Shown in pieces: positions 43,848 through 52,318 of a DNA stretch of 64,000 bases. Where the stretch lies: positions 1 through 64,000 of the forward strand of contig DAOUHE010000096.1 of assembly GCA_034428715.1 (NCBI GenBank). Direction: 5' to 3'. Origin of the DNA: Io17-Chloro-G2 sp034428715 (GTDB lineage: Bacteria > Chloroflexota > Dehalococcoidia > Lucifugimonadales > UBA3495). The notes under the pieces were generated by a model. That model saw only the letters and a program-made list of their open reading frames with translations. It was not told the DNA's origin and searched no databases. Position numbers and translations under genes: made by a program. How positions within the stretch are numbered: the stretch's first letter is position 1; every line of letters starts with the position of its first letter.

Positions 43848-44894
43848 ATGGACGTCATAGATCTTCGTAGCGATACCATCACTAAACCCACCGATGAAAT
43901 GCGCCGGGCCATGGCGGAGGCCGAAGTGGGAGACGACGTTTTCCGCGAGGACCCTTCCATCAACCGGTTGCAGGAAAGGGCGGCGGAACTGATGGGCAAG
44001 GAGGCGGGATTGTTGACGGCCAGTGGCACAATGGGCAACCTGGTGGCCATTTTGACCCACACCCAGCGGGGCGACGAGATCGTGATGGGCGACGAGGCCC
44101 ATATTTTCTGGAACGAGGGGGCCGGGGTTTCGGCCCTGGCGGGGGCGCAAACGCGGTTGGTTCCCAACGGACACCAAGGCAGGATAGACCCTGTCGAACT
44201 TGAAGCGGCCATCCGCCCGCCGGGCAACATTCACTTTCCTCCCACCACTTTGATCTGCCTAGAGAACACCCACAACCGTTGCAGCGGTGGAGTTCTAACC
44301 CCCCAGGACACAAAAGAGATCGCCGATATAGCCCACGCGGCCGGCGCGAAAGTCCACCTGGACGGAGCGCGGATATTCAACGCCGCGGTTTCCCTGGAGG
44401 TGCCCGCCAGCGAACTGGCCAAAGACGTGGACGACGTGAGTTTCTGCCTGTCCAAAGCCCTGAGTTGTCCGGTGGGCTCGGTGCTTTGCGGGTCAAATGA
44501 GTTCATCGACGAAGCCCGCAGGTGGCGCAAGATGGTGGGTGGAGGCATGCGCCAGGCCGGAATCCTGGCGGCAGCGGGATTGGTGGCCCTGGACAGCATG
44601 ATCGACCGCCTGGCCGAAGACCACGCCAACGCCCGGCGCCTGGCCGAAGGCCTGGCCAATATCGACGGCCTGGAAGTGGACCCCGACAGCATCCAGACGA
44701 ATATAGTGATCTTCGACGTAGACCATGACCTGGGCCCCTCGGCCAAGCTCATAGCAGCCCTTGACCGGGAGGGCGTGAAAGTCAGCTCGCCAGGCCCCCA
44801 CGCCATTCGCATGGTCACCCACCGCCACATTTCCGGCGCAGACGTGGAAGAGGCCGTGGGGCGGGTTTCCCAGGCGGTGAAGGGGTTGCGGTAG
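43848..44894 (+). CDS. Low-specificity L-threonine aldolase
   Basis: A 348-residue PLP enzyme that splits L-threonine into glycine and acetaldehyde. MDVIDLRSDTITKPTDEMRRAM is the family N-terminus. The PLP Lys is in SFCLSKALSCPVGSVL near residue 205, and HLDGARIFNAAV precedes it. The ATG at 43848 follows GGGGAGG by 5 bases; the frame begins upstream without a matching protein. Alternatives within the beta-eliminating lyase fold are unlikely. Confidence 0.9.
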   Translation: MDVIDLRSDTITKPTDEMRRAMAEAEVGDDVFREDPSINRLQERAAELMGKEAGLLTASGTMGNLVAILTHTQRGDEIVMGDEAHIFWNEGAGVSALAGAQTRLVPNGHQGRIDPVELEAAIRPPGNIHFPPTTLICLENTHNRCSGGVLTPQDTKEIADIAHAAGAKVHLDGARIFNAAVSLEVPASELAKDVDDVSFCLSKALSCPVGSVLCGSNEFIDEARRWRKMVGGGMRQAGILAAAGLVALDSMIDRLAEDHANARRLAEGLANIDGLEVDPDSIQTNIVIFDVDHDLGPSAKLIAALDREGVKVSSPGPHAIRMVTHRHISGADVEEAVGRVSQAVKGLR

Positions 44895-44913
44895 GCAGGC
44901 TGGGCCCCCGGTG

Positions 44914-44974
44914 GTTCGACAGGCTCACCACGAGCGGTAATTGTTCAAACCCCGTTCGTCCTGGCCCGTCGAAC
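44914..44974. repeat. Imperfect inverted repeat, REP-like
   Basis: GTTCGACAGGCTCACCACGAGCGG at its left end (44914) is nearly the reverse complement of CCGTTCGTCCTGGCCCGTCGAAC (44952-44974), giving a long imperfect stem with a short loop. It lies between threonine aldolase and the isochorismatase-like gene. Confidence 0.55.
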
Positions 44975-45071
44975 GCCCAGATACAACCGTCAGTCCATGC
45001 CAAAACTCGAAACAATCACGACGTTTACCCACAAGATCACTGAACTTTGTAATTAATATGCGAGTAAGCTC

Positions 45072-45662
45072 ATGTCTGATTTGATACCGGATCCCGCCCG
45101 GACCGCATTGTTCATCGGCGATTTTTACGCGGACATGATGAGCACCCTGCCCCACGCCACGGAGCGGAACGTGATTTCAAACACGGTGAACCTACAACGG
45201 GCGGCTCGGGATGCGGGACTACTCGTGTGTTACTCCGCCACTGTGTTCCGGCCCGGCTATGTGGAGATCAGCAGCCGCAACAAGACTTTTTCCCAGCGCA
45301 AGGAATCGGGTCAGCCGGCGGTGAGCGACCCCACGCAGCTCATCCACGACGCCGTGAAACCAATCGATGGCGAAGTGGTGGTGGGCAAACACCGGGTCAA
45401 CGCCCTTTACGGCACCGGACTGGACGTGGTGCTGCGGGCCAACGACATTGAAACCCTGATCATTCTGGGCTACGCCACCAGTGGAGTGGTATTGTCCACG
45501 TTGCGCTACGCCGCCGACCTGGACTACCGGCTGGTGGTGGTTGAGGATTGTTGCGCCGACCAGCAACCCGACGTCCACGATTTTTTGACCCAGCGCATAT
45601 TCCCCCGCCAGGCCGATGTCGTTAGCTCGGGGAAGGTGGTAGATGCACTGGACCGGTCCTAG
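45072..45662 (+). CDS. Isochorismatase-like hydrolase lacking the catalytic cysteine
   Basis: A 196-residue protein of the cysteine hydrolase/isochorismatase fold. The catalytic Asp is in LFIGDFYAD near residue 16, and the Lys in VVGKHRVNAL near residue 103. The third residue, normally Cys in a G-x-T-S-x-C segment, is replaced: ILGYATSGVVLSTLRYA has Val. It may act like true isochorismatases, which also lack the Cys, or not be catalytic. Substrate unknown. Confidence 0.72.
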   Translation: MSDLIPDPARTALFIGDFYADMMSTLPHATERNVISNTVNLQRAARDAGLLVCYSATVFRPGYVEISSRNKTFSQRKESGQPAVSDPTQLIHDAVKPIDGEVVVGKHRVNALYGTGLDVVLRANDIETLIILGYATSGVVLSTLRYAADLDYRLVVVEDCCADQQPDVHDFLTQRIFPRQADVVSSGKVVDALDRS

Positions 45663-45795
45663 GGGTTAAAAAGCCGCAAGCATTGATTGTCTACCACACC
45701 CCCCCGCCGGGAAAAAGTGAGATGGAAGTCATCTACCCAAACGCGACTTAAAGCTGTTCTTAGCCACCGGGTACTCTTCAGGCAATCGGTCTGTT

Positions 45796-46182
45796 CTATC
45801 CTAATGGCGCGTCGAAGTTCCAGCAGTCCCAGTGCCACTTCCAAGCGCCGTCGGTCTGACGCTTCCAGAGGACTATGAACTTGGCCGAAGCTTGCATCGT
45901 TTGGCCGTCCTCACCCTGGATTTGGACGGTGGCGGCCCCCCTCTCAACGGCGGTATCCCCCATCTCTTCCAGTTCCAATGTCTGCAGCGAGATTCCCTTG
46001 ACGCCGATGTTTATGATGCTCTGCCATACCTCCTGGCCAGCCTGTCGTCCCGTGAGCGCCAGACTGTCAGGCGGGAGGATCTTGGCATCCTCGGTGTAGA
46101 CAGCTGCGCACGCGGCTGCGTCTCCCCGGGCGATAGCAGCATCGAATTGGCGGTTGGTGCTCGATGTACCTTGTGTGACCAT
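45796..46182 (-). CDS. SnoaL/DUF4440-like NTF2-fold protein
   Basis: A 128-residue NTF2-like protein: RQFDAAIARGDAAACAAVYTEDAKILPPDS near the start and KWHWDCWNFDAP near the end. Such proteins bind small hydrophobic ligands or act as ring-opening enzymes, but key residues are not diagnostic. A TAACAAGGAGGG-type site (complement of ccctccttgtt) lies upstream of the start. Isolated gene on this strand. Role unknown. Confidence 0.7.
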   Translation of the reverse strand: MVTQGTSSTNRQFDAAIARGDAAACAAVYTEDAKILPPDSLALTGRQAGQEVWQSIINIGVKGISLQTLELEEMGDTAVERGAATVQIQGEDGQTMQASAKFIVLWKRQTDGAWKWHWDCWNFDAPLG

Positions 46183-46235
46183 GTTGGTTTCCCTCCTTGT
46201 TTATTAGCCCATCCAACGGCACTCCGTTCGATTAC

Positions 46236-46265
46236 GGCAGGGGCACGGCATGCCGTGCCCCTGCC
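46236..46265. repeat. Perfect 30-base palindrome with GGCACGGCATGCCGTGCC core
   Basis: GGCAGGGGCACGGCA and its reverse complement, 30 bases with no mismatch. The inner 18 bases equal the palindrome at 41302-41319. It lies between the NTF2-fold gene and rarA. Confidence 0.75.
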
Positions 46266-46297
46266 TCGCGCCAAAATGGCGGTGTGCTTAAGGCCAC

Positions 46298-46325
46298 GTA
46301 GAGGCGCACGGCCGTGCGCCCCTAC
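46298..46325. repeat. Near-perfect palindrome with GCGCACGG core
   Basis: The same 28-base element as at 41379-41406 with one changed base (GTAGAGG for GTAGGGG). It follows the 30-base palindrome by about 30 bases, repeating the two-element order seen at 41.3 kb. Confidence 0.72.
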
Positions 46326-46360
46326 GTTTGTTTTCAAACCCTGTCCCACCATGAGTACAT

Positions 46361-47695
46361 CTATGCTTTCCCCCACCACTTCTCCAGCCTTTCCCGAATC
46401 TCTTTTTCCGCGCCTTCCTGGCCCGGCTGGTAAAAGCGGCGGTCTTTCAGCGAGGGCGGCAGGAATTCTTGCTGGACGAAATGGCCCTCGTAATCGTGGG
46501 AATAGCGGTAGTCTTTGCCATAACCCCGGTCCCGCATCAACCCGGTGACAGCGTTGCGCAGGTGGAGGGGGACGGGCTCGTTGCTCATTTTCCGAACGTC
46601 GTCCAGCGCCCGTTCCAGGCCCATATAGGCCGAATTGCTCTTGGGCGCCGTGGCCAGATACACGGTAGCCTCAGCCAAGGGAATACGGCCTTCCGGCATC
46701 CCCAGGAAATGCACCGCCTGCTGGGCGGCGACGGCCACTGCTAGGGCTTCGGGTTGGGCTAGGCCGATGTCCTCAGCCGCCAGGATCACCAACCGGCGGG
46801 CGAGGAACATGGGGTCTTCTCCCGCCTCGATCATCCGGGCCAGCCAGTACAGCGCGCCGTCGGGCGAGGAGCCACGCACCGACTTGATGAACGCCGAGAT
46901 GGTGTCGTAGTGTCCCTCGCCGGCTTTGTCATAAAGGGGCGAACGTCGCTGCAGGGCATCGGATATGGTTTCTAGGTCTATCCGCCGCCGACTCTCCGCA
47001 TCGGGCTTGGTGGCGAATACGGCGGTTTCCAGGGCGTTGAGGGCAACCCGGGCATCGCCGTTGGCCACGTTGACCAGTTGCTCCATGGCGTCCGCGTCCA
47101 AATCGGCGGCCAACTTCCCTAGACCGGTTTCCCGGTGGGACAGCGCCCGGTTGACGATATCCTCCACCTGCTGCGGAGACAAGGCCTCCAATGTAAAGAC
47201 CCGGCAACGGGAAAGCAGGGGCGAGATCACCTCGAAGGAGGGGTTTTCTGTGGTGGCGCCGATGAAAGTGACGGTGCCGTCTTCCACATGGGGCAGGATC
47301 ACGTCCTGTTGGGCCTTGTTGAATCGGTGGATCTCGTCGACGAAGAGGATGGTCCTTTGCTGGTGCATGGCCTGGTTTTCCCTGGCCTCGCCCACGATTC
47401 GCCTCAGGTCGGCCACCCCGGAGGTGACGGCGCTGACCGGAGCGAAATTGGCGTTAGTCGCGGCGGCCACTAGCCGGGCCAAGGTTGTCTTTCCACTCCC
47501 CGGGGGACCCCAAAGGATGAACGATGGGAGCCGGTCGGCGGCCAAGGCCTTCCGCAAGACCCTTTCGGCGCCCACAACATGTTCCTGGCCTACAAAGTCG
47601 TCAAAGGTGGACGGCCGCATCCGCTCGGCCAGCGGGGCATCTTCGGCGGCCCTGCGCCGCCGGTCATGTTCGAAAAGGGATTCGGCTTGGGCCAT
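46361..47695 (-). CDS. rarA: Replication-associated recombination protein A (AAA+ ATPase)
   Basis: A 444-residue RarA/MgsA ATPase that acts at stalled replication forks. It has Walker A GPPGSGKTTLA near residue 60, Walker B FVDEIHRFNKAQQD, the sensor motif GATTENPSFEV and the C-terminal tetramerisation part (AEDIGLAQPEAL, FLGMPEGRIPLAEATVYLATAPKSN). The N-terminus RMRPSTFDDFVGQEH is typical. A heptad repeat array lies just upstream. Confidence 0.92.
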   Translation of the reverse strand: MAQAESLFEHDRRRRAAEDAPLAERMRPSTFDDFVGQEHVVGAERVLRKALAADRLPSFILWGPPGSGKTTLARLVAAATNANFAPVSAVTSGVADLRRIVGEARENQAMHQQRTILFVDEIHRFNKAQQDVILPHVEDGTVTFIGATTENPSFEVISPLLSRCRVFTLEALSPQQVEDIVNRALSHRETGLGKLAADLDADAMEQLVNVANGDARVALNALETAVFATKPDAESRRRIDLETISDALQRRSPLYDKAGEGHYDTISAFIKSVRGSSPDGALYWLARMIEAGEDPMFLARRLVILAAEDIGLAQPEALAVAVAAQQAVHFLGMPEGRIPLAEATVYLATAPKSNSAYMGLERALDDVRKMSNEPVPLHLRNAVTGLMRDRGYGKDYRYSHDYEGHFVQQEFLPPSLKDRRFYQPGQEGAEKEIRERLEKWWGKA

Positions 47696-47715
47696 TTGGC
47701 TTCGCCTCCTAGCAG

Positions 47716-47741
47716 TCAGCTATCAGCGCTCAGCTTTCAGC
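47716..47741. repeat. TCAGCNN heptad array
   Basis: TCAGC at 47716, 47723, 47730 and 47737, exactly 7 bases apart, with variable last two bases (TA, GC, TT). It lies 20 bases upstream of the rarA start on the minus strand. Confidence 0.75.
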
Positions 47742-47832
47742 CACAAAGGGGGATGATTTCGTTAGTTAAAGATCGGCTGTCATCATAACCTAAGCTAAGG
47801 TATCGGAAATATTTCGAGCTGATATCTGACTG

Positions 47833-48846
47833 CTAAAAGTGCGGCATCACCTCTTTGGCGAACAATTCCATGGATGTTTTGACCTGGTCGTAGGAAAGGG
47901 TGCCGCCCATGTTGAACCAGCACATGATCTCTTGGGGGGCGAACAGGTCTATGAAGTGGTGCAGCCGTTCCACGCATCGTTCCGGATCGCCGATGATGCC
48001 AAACTCCTCATAGACCAAATCATAGTTGAGAACGTCGGCCCGGGAGGAGCCACGGCCTCTGGCTCGGCTATTTGACCGAAGGGTGTCTAGGTAGGCGTCT
48101 ACCGTAGTCTTCATTTCGTAATCGGCCCGGCCGGGATCAGCCGCGACGTAGGTGGGAAGTGCCAGGTTAATCTTTGACTGGGCCGGGTCATACCCCTGGT
48201 TGGCAAGCTCATTCCGGTAGCGGTCCAACCCGGACCGGACGCCCTCGGTGGTGGCAATTAGAGGACCCACCAGTATGTTATGCCCCATGGAGCCCACAAG
48301 TTCAAAGGTATCGGCGCTGTTGGATGCCACGTACACCGGCGGATGTGGTTTTTGATAAGGTTTGGGAACGACGTTCAACCCGTTGGCCTGGTAGTAGTCG
48401 CCTTTGTAGGTGAGATCGTCGCTGGTCCAAGCGCTCAGGATAAAGTCCACCGCTTCCCGAAAGCTTTCCCGTCCCACGGCCTGGTCTACACCGAACCCTT
48501 CGAAATGACTGGGGTTGGATCCGCGCCCAATTCCAAAGATCGCCCTGCCCCTGGATAGGATATCCAGGGTGGCCGTTTCCTCGGCTAAGCGTATGGGGTG
48601 GTGCAACGACACCAGGTTGACCGCCGTGCCAATCTTGATCTTGGAGGTGGTGCGGGCGATGGCGGCAGCAGCCAGCAGGGGAGCGGACATCACAGAGAAA
48701 CGGGAGTTGAAGTGCAGTTCCGCCAGCCAGACGGAATCAAATCCCAAGCCGTCCGCCACCTGAGCCTCGGCGATCATGTCGTCGTAACGGTCCACCGTAG
48801 ACTGGTCCGGCCCGCAGGGCAGTTGATAGAAAAGTCCGAATTCCAT
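47833..48846 (-). CDS. LLM class F420/FMN-dependent oxidoreductase
   Basis: A 337-residue luciferase-like monooxygenase of the bacterial luciferase fold. It begins MEFGLFYQLP, with DSVWLAELHF, KIGTAVNLVSLHHPIRLAEETATLDILSRGR, and a flavin site GIGRGSNPSHFEGFG. A reduced flavin or F420 drives oxidation of an unknown substrate. Genomes of this type carry many LLM genes. A repeat region lies just upstream. Confidence 0.85.
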   Translation of the reverse strand: MEFGLFYQLPCGPDQSTVDRYDDMIAEAQVADGLGFDSVWLAELHFNSRFSVMSAPLLAAAAIARTTSKIKIGTAVNLVSLHHPIRLAEETATLDILSRGRAIFGIGRGSNPSHFEGFGVDQAVGRESFREAVDFILSAWTSDDLTYKGDYYQANGLNVVPKPYQKPHPPVYVASNSADTFELVGSMGHNILVGPLIATTEGVRSGLDRYRNELANQGYDPAQSKINLALPTYVAADPGRADYEMKTTVDAYLDTLRSNSRARGRGSSRADVLNYDLVYEEFGIIGDPERCVERLHHFIDLFAPQEIMCWFNMGGTLSYDQVKTSMELFAKEVMPHF

Positions 48847-48873
48847 TGATGATCCCCTCGGGTGATCTGGCTA

Positions 48874-48949
48874 TCAGCAATCAGCGGTCAGCTATCAGCC
48901 CTTAGCCGACCGCTGATTGCTGATTGCTGATTGCTGAATGCTGAATGCT
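48874..48949. repeat. Facing TCAGCNN heptad arrays, nine units
   Basis: TCAGC occurs at 48874, 48881, 48888 and 48895; then the inverse GCTGA at 48912, 48919, 48926, 48933 and 48940, all 7 bases apart, with about 12 bases between. The array fills the gap between the start of the LLM gene and the stop of the carboxyltransferase gene and can fold into a long stem. Confidence 0.85.
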
Positions 48950-50493
48950 TAGAGCGGTATATTCCCATGTTTTTTAGCCGGTAGGGTGTCCCTTTTATTT
49001 TGAAGCATTTCCAGGGCTTTGATGATCTGTGGCCGGGTTTCCGCAGGATCTATGACGTCGTCCACGAATCCCCGGCTTGCGGCCACGTAGGGGTTGGTGA
49101 ATTTATTCTGGTAATCGGCTATCAACCGCTGGCGTTCATCCTGAGCGTTTTCCGCCTGGCCCAATTCCTCTCGGTAGATGATATTCACCGCTCCCTCGGC
49201 GCCCATCACGGCGATCTCGGCCGAAGGCCAAACCAGGTTGACGTCGGAACGCAGGTGTTTGCTGCTCATGACGATGTAGGCCCCGCCATATGCTTTGCGG
49301 GTGATGACGCAGACCTTGGGGACCGTTGCCTCGGCATAGGCATAGATCAGCTTGGCCCCGTGGCGGATGATGCCGCCGTGTTCCTGGTTTACGCCCGGCA
49401 TGAAACCGGGGACGTCCACCAAGGTCACCAAGGGAATGTTGAAGCAATCACAGAATCTGACGAACCGGGCCGCCTTGTTGGAAGCGTCTATATCCAGAAC
49501 GCCGGCCAGGTAGTCGGGCTGGTTGCCCACAAACCCCACCGCCCTGGCGTTGACTCTTCCGAATCCCACCACGATGTTGGGGGCAAAACTCTGGTGGACC
49601 TCCATGAAATCCTCATCGTCCACCACGCGGTAGATTACGTCCCGCATGTCGTAGGGCCGGTTGGAATCGTCGGGGATCAGGTAGCGCAATTCCGGGTCTT
49701 GCCGGGATGGGGCGTCGCCGCTGGCGGCCAGCGGGGGATCTTCCAGATTGTTGGATGGCAGGAATGAGAGCAGGCGCCTCACGTCGGCCAGGCACTCCTC
49801 TTCTGACTCTGATACGAAGTGGGCTACGCCGCTGTGGGTGGCATGAGAGGCAGCCCCACCCAACTCCTCGTGGGTGACCTCCTCTCCGGTGACCGCTCGA
49901 ATGACGTCGGGACCGGTGATGTACATCTGGCCCATTCCCTGGACCATGAACACGAAGTCGGTGATGGCCGGGGAGTAGACAGCGCCACCAGCGGCCGGGC
50001 CGACGATCACCGATATCTGCGGGACGACTCCGGAAAACAGTGTGTTCCTCAAAAATATATCGCCGTAGGCGGCCAGGCTGCCCACGCCTTCTTGGATGCG
50101 CGCGCCTCCGGAATCGGCGAAACCCACCACGGGGCACCCCGTCTTGGCCGCAAGGTCCATGATCTTACATATCTTCTCGCTCACCACTTCCGAGAGAGAG
50201 CCGCCAAAGACGGTGAAATCCTGGGCGAAGGCGAATACCTGCCGCCCGTCTACCTGCCCGTAGCCGGTGACCACGGCGTCTCCCAGGTATTTGTTGTCAG
50301 CCAGGCCAAAGTCGGTGGTGCGGTGGGCGACGAAGGAGTCCATCTCCTGAAAGGTCCCCTCGTCCATAAGAATAGCCACCCGTTCGCGGGCGGTCAGCTT
50401 GCCCCGGCTGTGCTGCTGGTCGATGCGGTTTTGGCCGCCTCCCTTGTGGGCTTGCTGGCGAAGCTCTGCCAGGTCGGCTAATCTTTGATCCAT
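48949..50493 (-). CDS. Acyl-CoA carboxylase carboxyltransferase subunit
   Basis: A 514-residue biotin-dependent carboxyltransferase of the propionyl/methylmalonyl-CoA type (MmdA/AccD5/PccB). Conserved parts are RGKLTARERVAILMDEGTFQEMD, GFADSGGARIQEGVGSL, GPAAGGAVYSPAITDF, VTLVDVPGFMPGVNQEHGGIIRHGAKL and the C-terminal GFVDDVIDPAETR. The ATG at 50493 is preferred; a GTG at 50550 adds 19 residues and neither has a strong site. Biotin carrier and biotin carboxylase genes are not adjacent. A partner of acyl-CoA metabolism, substrate unknown. Confidence 0.88.
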   Translation of the reverse strand: MDQRLADLAELRQQAHKGGGQNRIDQQHSRGKLTARERVAILMDEGTFQEMDSFVAHRTTDFGLADNKYLGDAVVTGYGQVDGRQVFAFAQDFTVFGGSLSEVVSEKICKIMDLAAKTGCPVVGFADSGGARIQEGVGSLAAYGDIFLRNTLFSGVVPQISVIVGPAAGGAVYSPAITDFVFMVQGMGQMYITGPDVIRAVTGEEVTHEELGGAASHATHSGVAHFVSESEEECLADVRRLLSFLPSNNLEDPPLAASGDAPSRQDPELRYLIPDDSNRPYDMRDVIYRVVDDEDFMEVHQSFAPNIVVGFGRVNARAVGFVGNQPDYLAGVLDIDASNKAARFVRFCDCFNIPLVTLVDVPGFMPGVNQEHGGIIRHGAKLIYAYAEATVPKVCVITRKAYGGAYIVMSSKHLRSDVNLVWPSAEIAVMGAEGAVNIIYREELGQAENAQDERQRLIADYQNKFTNPYVAASRGFVDDVIDPAETRPQIIKALEMLQNKRDTLPAKKHGNIPL

Positions 50494-50682
50494 GGCACGG
50501 TTTTCTGCGGTCAATGGGACTCCGAGGTGCGCGTGGCAGATTGAGGCCACGGACAGGTTTAAGCCGCGGGTAGGGTTGGCACCATCCTAGCAGACGGGAT
50601 TTCCCCCGGCAAGATGAACCGTGCGTGGTAGAATTGTACTTAGGCCTGCCAAACGATCAAAACTCGCCAAACGCCTTAGATC

Positions 50683-51573
50683 GTGATTCTGATGCATCAT
50701 GACGCCCCTTCCATGCATCGACGAACCTCTCTCACCCAACTAATAGTCGCCGATGGGGAACCCCTGTCATGGGGGCGGCGGACCTATGTCATGGGCATCA
50801 TCAACGTGACCCCCGATTCTTTCTCCGGCGACGGTCTGGCTGGCGATCTGGAAGCCATCGTCCGCCGGGCGCTGGAGTTTCAGGAGGCGGGGGCCGATCT
50901 CATCGACGTGGGGGCCGAATCCACCCGGCCCGGCAATCAGCCCGTGGACGCCGGCGAGGAATTGAAACGGCTATTGCCCGTGCTGGATGCCCTGGCGGGA
51001 AAGATCGAGGTCCCAATCAGCGTGGACACCTACAAAGCAACCGTGGCCCGCCGGGCGTTGGAAGCCGGGGCGACGGCGATAAACGACGTTTGGGGTTTGA
51101 AGGCCGGCCCCGATATCGCCCTAGCCGCCGCCGAATCAGGAGCCCCGCTGGTGTTGACGCACAACCAGGAGACCACGGTTTATCGGGACCTTTTGCCGGA
51201 CATCTTTCGAAGCCTGTCCCACAGCAAGCAAGCCGCCCTGGATGCCGGAGTGCCAGAGGACAACATCATCCTGGACCCCGGCATCGGTTTTGGTAAAACG
51301 GCAGAGCAAAGCCTGGAGATCATGCGGCGGCTTGATGAGTTCAAAACCCTGGGCAGTCCACTGTTGGTGGGAACCTCCCGCAAGTCCACCATCGGGCGGG
51401 TGCTGAACCTTCCGCCGGACCAACGGGTGGAAGGAACCGCGGCCACCGTGGCCTTGGCCATCGCCGGAGGGGCAGATATCGTGCGGGTCCACGAAGTAGC
51501 GGAGATGGTCAGGGTTTGCCGCATGAGCGACGCGATAATCCGAGGCTGGAGGCCCGACGGTTGGACCGGGTAA
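50683..51573 (+). CDS. folP: Dihydropteroate synthase
   Basis: A protein of 296 residues or less. It condenses p-aminobenzoate with dihydropterin pyrophosphate in folate synthesis. VMGIINVTPDSFSGDG is the family signature, followed by GADLIDVGAESTRPG, PISVDTYKATVAR, ILDPGIGFGKT and LLVGTSRKST. The start is uncertain: GTG at 50683, ATG at 50692 and ATG at 50713 all lack a clear ribosome binding site. The gene overlaps folK. Confidence 0.92.
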   Translation: MILMHHDAPSMHRRTSLTQLIVADGEPLSWGRRTYVMGIINVTPDSFSGDGLAGDLEAIVRRALEFQEAGADLIDVGAESTRPGNQPVDAGEELKRLLPVLDALAGKIEVPISVDTYKATVARRALEAGATAINDVWGLKAGPDIALAAAESGAPLVLTHNQETTVYRDLLPDIFRSLSHSKQAALDAGVPEDNIILDPGIGFGKTAEQSLEIMRRLDEFKTLGSPLLVGTSRKSTIGRVLNLPPDQRVEGTAATVALAIAGGADIVRVHEVAEMVRVCRMSDAIIRGWRPDGWTG

Positions 51574-52112
51574 CCGTCTATCTGGGGTTGGGCTCAAACC
51601 TGGGTTCCCGAGAGGGAAACTTGGACCGGTGCCTCCGGTGTCTGACGGGCAACCACCTGCCCGGTCAAGAAGATGCCACGGCCCCAGAGGAACTATTCAA
51701 GTCTGGAGGCTTGAGCCTGGTCCGCGCCTCGAAGATCTACGAGACCGAGCCCTGGGGTTTCACTGACCAAGGGGGATTCCTCAACCGGGTGGTGGAAGTC
51801 TCCACCGCCGTCTCTCCCCGGGAACTGCTGGCAGGCATCAAAGAACTGGAATCAAGTTTGGGCCGCGAACCAGTTGAGCGATTCGGTCCCAGGGTCATCG
51901 ACATCGACATACTCCTTTACGGAAGCGAGACCGTGGATCTTCCTGACCTGCAGATCCCCCATCCAAGGCTGCACCAACGAGCCTTCGTCTTGGTTCCGCT
52001 GGCGGAAATGGCGCCCGCAATGATCCATCCGTCTCTGGGGATATCCATTAGTGAGTTGGCCCACAGGGTCAGCGGTAAGGACGGTGTGAATAAGTGGCCG
52101 GAAAAAAGTTGA
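51561..52112 (+). CDS. folK: 2-amino-4-hydroxy-6-hydroxymethyldihydropteridine diphosphokinase
   Basis: An enzyme of about 183 residues that adds pyrophosphate to hydroxymethyldihydropterin, just before the FolP step. VYLGLGSNLGSREGNL is the N-terminus, and FGPRVIDIDILLYGSE is the HPPK signature, followed by IPHPRLHQRAFVLVPL. The TTG at 51561 follows GGAGG and overlaps the folP stop by 13 bases. A small insert around residues 35-55 is longer than in E. coli. folP and folK therefore form a coupled folate operon. Confidence 0.9.
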   Translation: MDRVTVYLGLGSNLGSREGNLDRCLRCLTGNHLPGQEDATAPEELFKSGGLSLVRASKIYETEPWGFTDQGGFLNRVVEVSTAVSPRELLAGIKELESSLGREPVERFGPRVIDIDILLYGSETVDLPDLQIPHPRLHQRAFVLVPLAEMAPAMIHPSLGISISELAHRVSGKDGVNKWPEKS

Positions 52113-52318
52113 TGCTACGGTCCAAATCCCTTTCGCTGAATGGGCAGACTCAATCGGCATTTGGCACAGCGGAGCCGGTTGACATTCCGACTGGACTATC
52201 GGATATTTGACGATGGATAATTGGGCGAGCGCGAAGACACGCGGCGCCTTTTAAAAAATGGTTTTCGGTGTATCCCCGGCGGTGGTGCACCCGATGCAAA
52301 TTACTAGGAGAGACTAGG

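Noticed and set aside
46965..47756. Plus-strand frame of 263 codons opposite rarA
   Set aside because: It is Ser/Arg/Ala-rich with no family resemblance and sits opposite a certain AAA+ gene. It is a codon-composition shadow.
48874..48949. CRISPR array
   Set aside because: The repeat unit is 7 bases with 2 variable bases. There are no spacers of 25 bases or more and no cas genes.
49000..49767. Plus-strand frame of 255 codons opposite the acyl-CoA carboxyltransferase
   Set aside because: It is a shadow of a conserved gene, with no ribosome binding site.
52113..52318. CIRCE element or groES before groEL
   Set aside because: No TTAGCACTC-type inverted repeat and no 95-codon groES-like frame are present.
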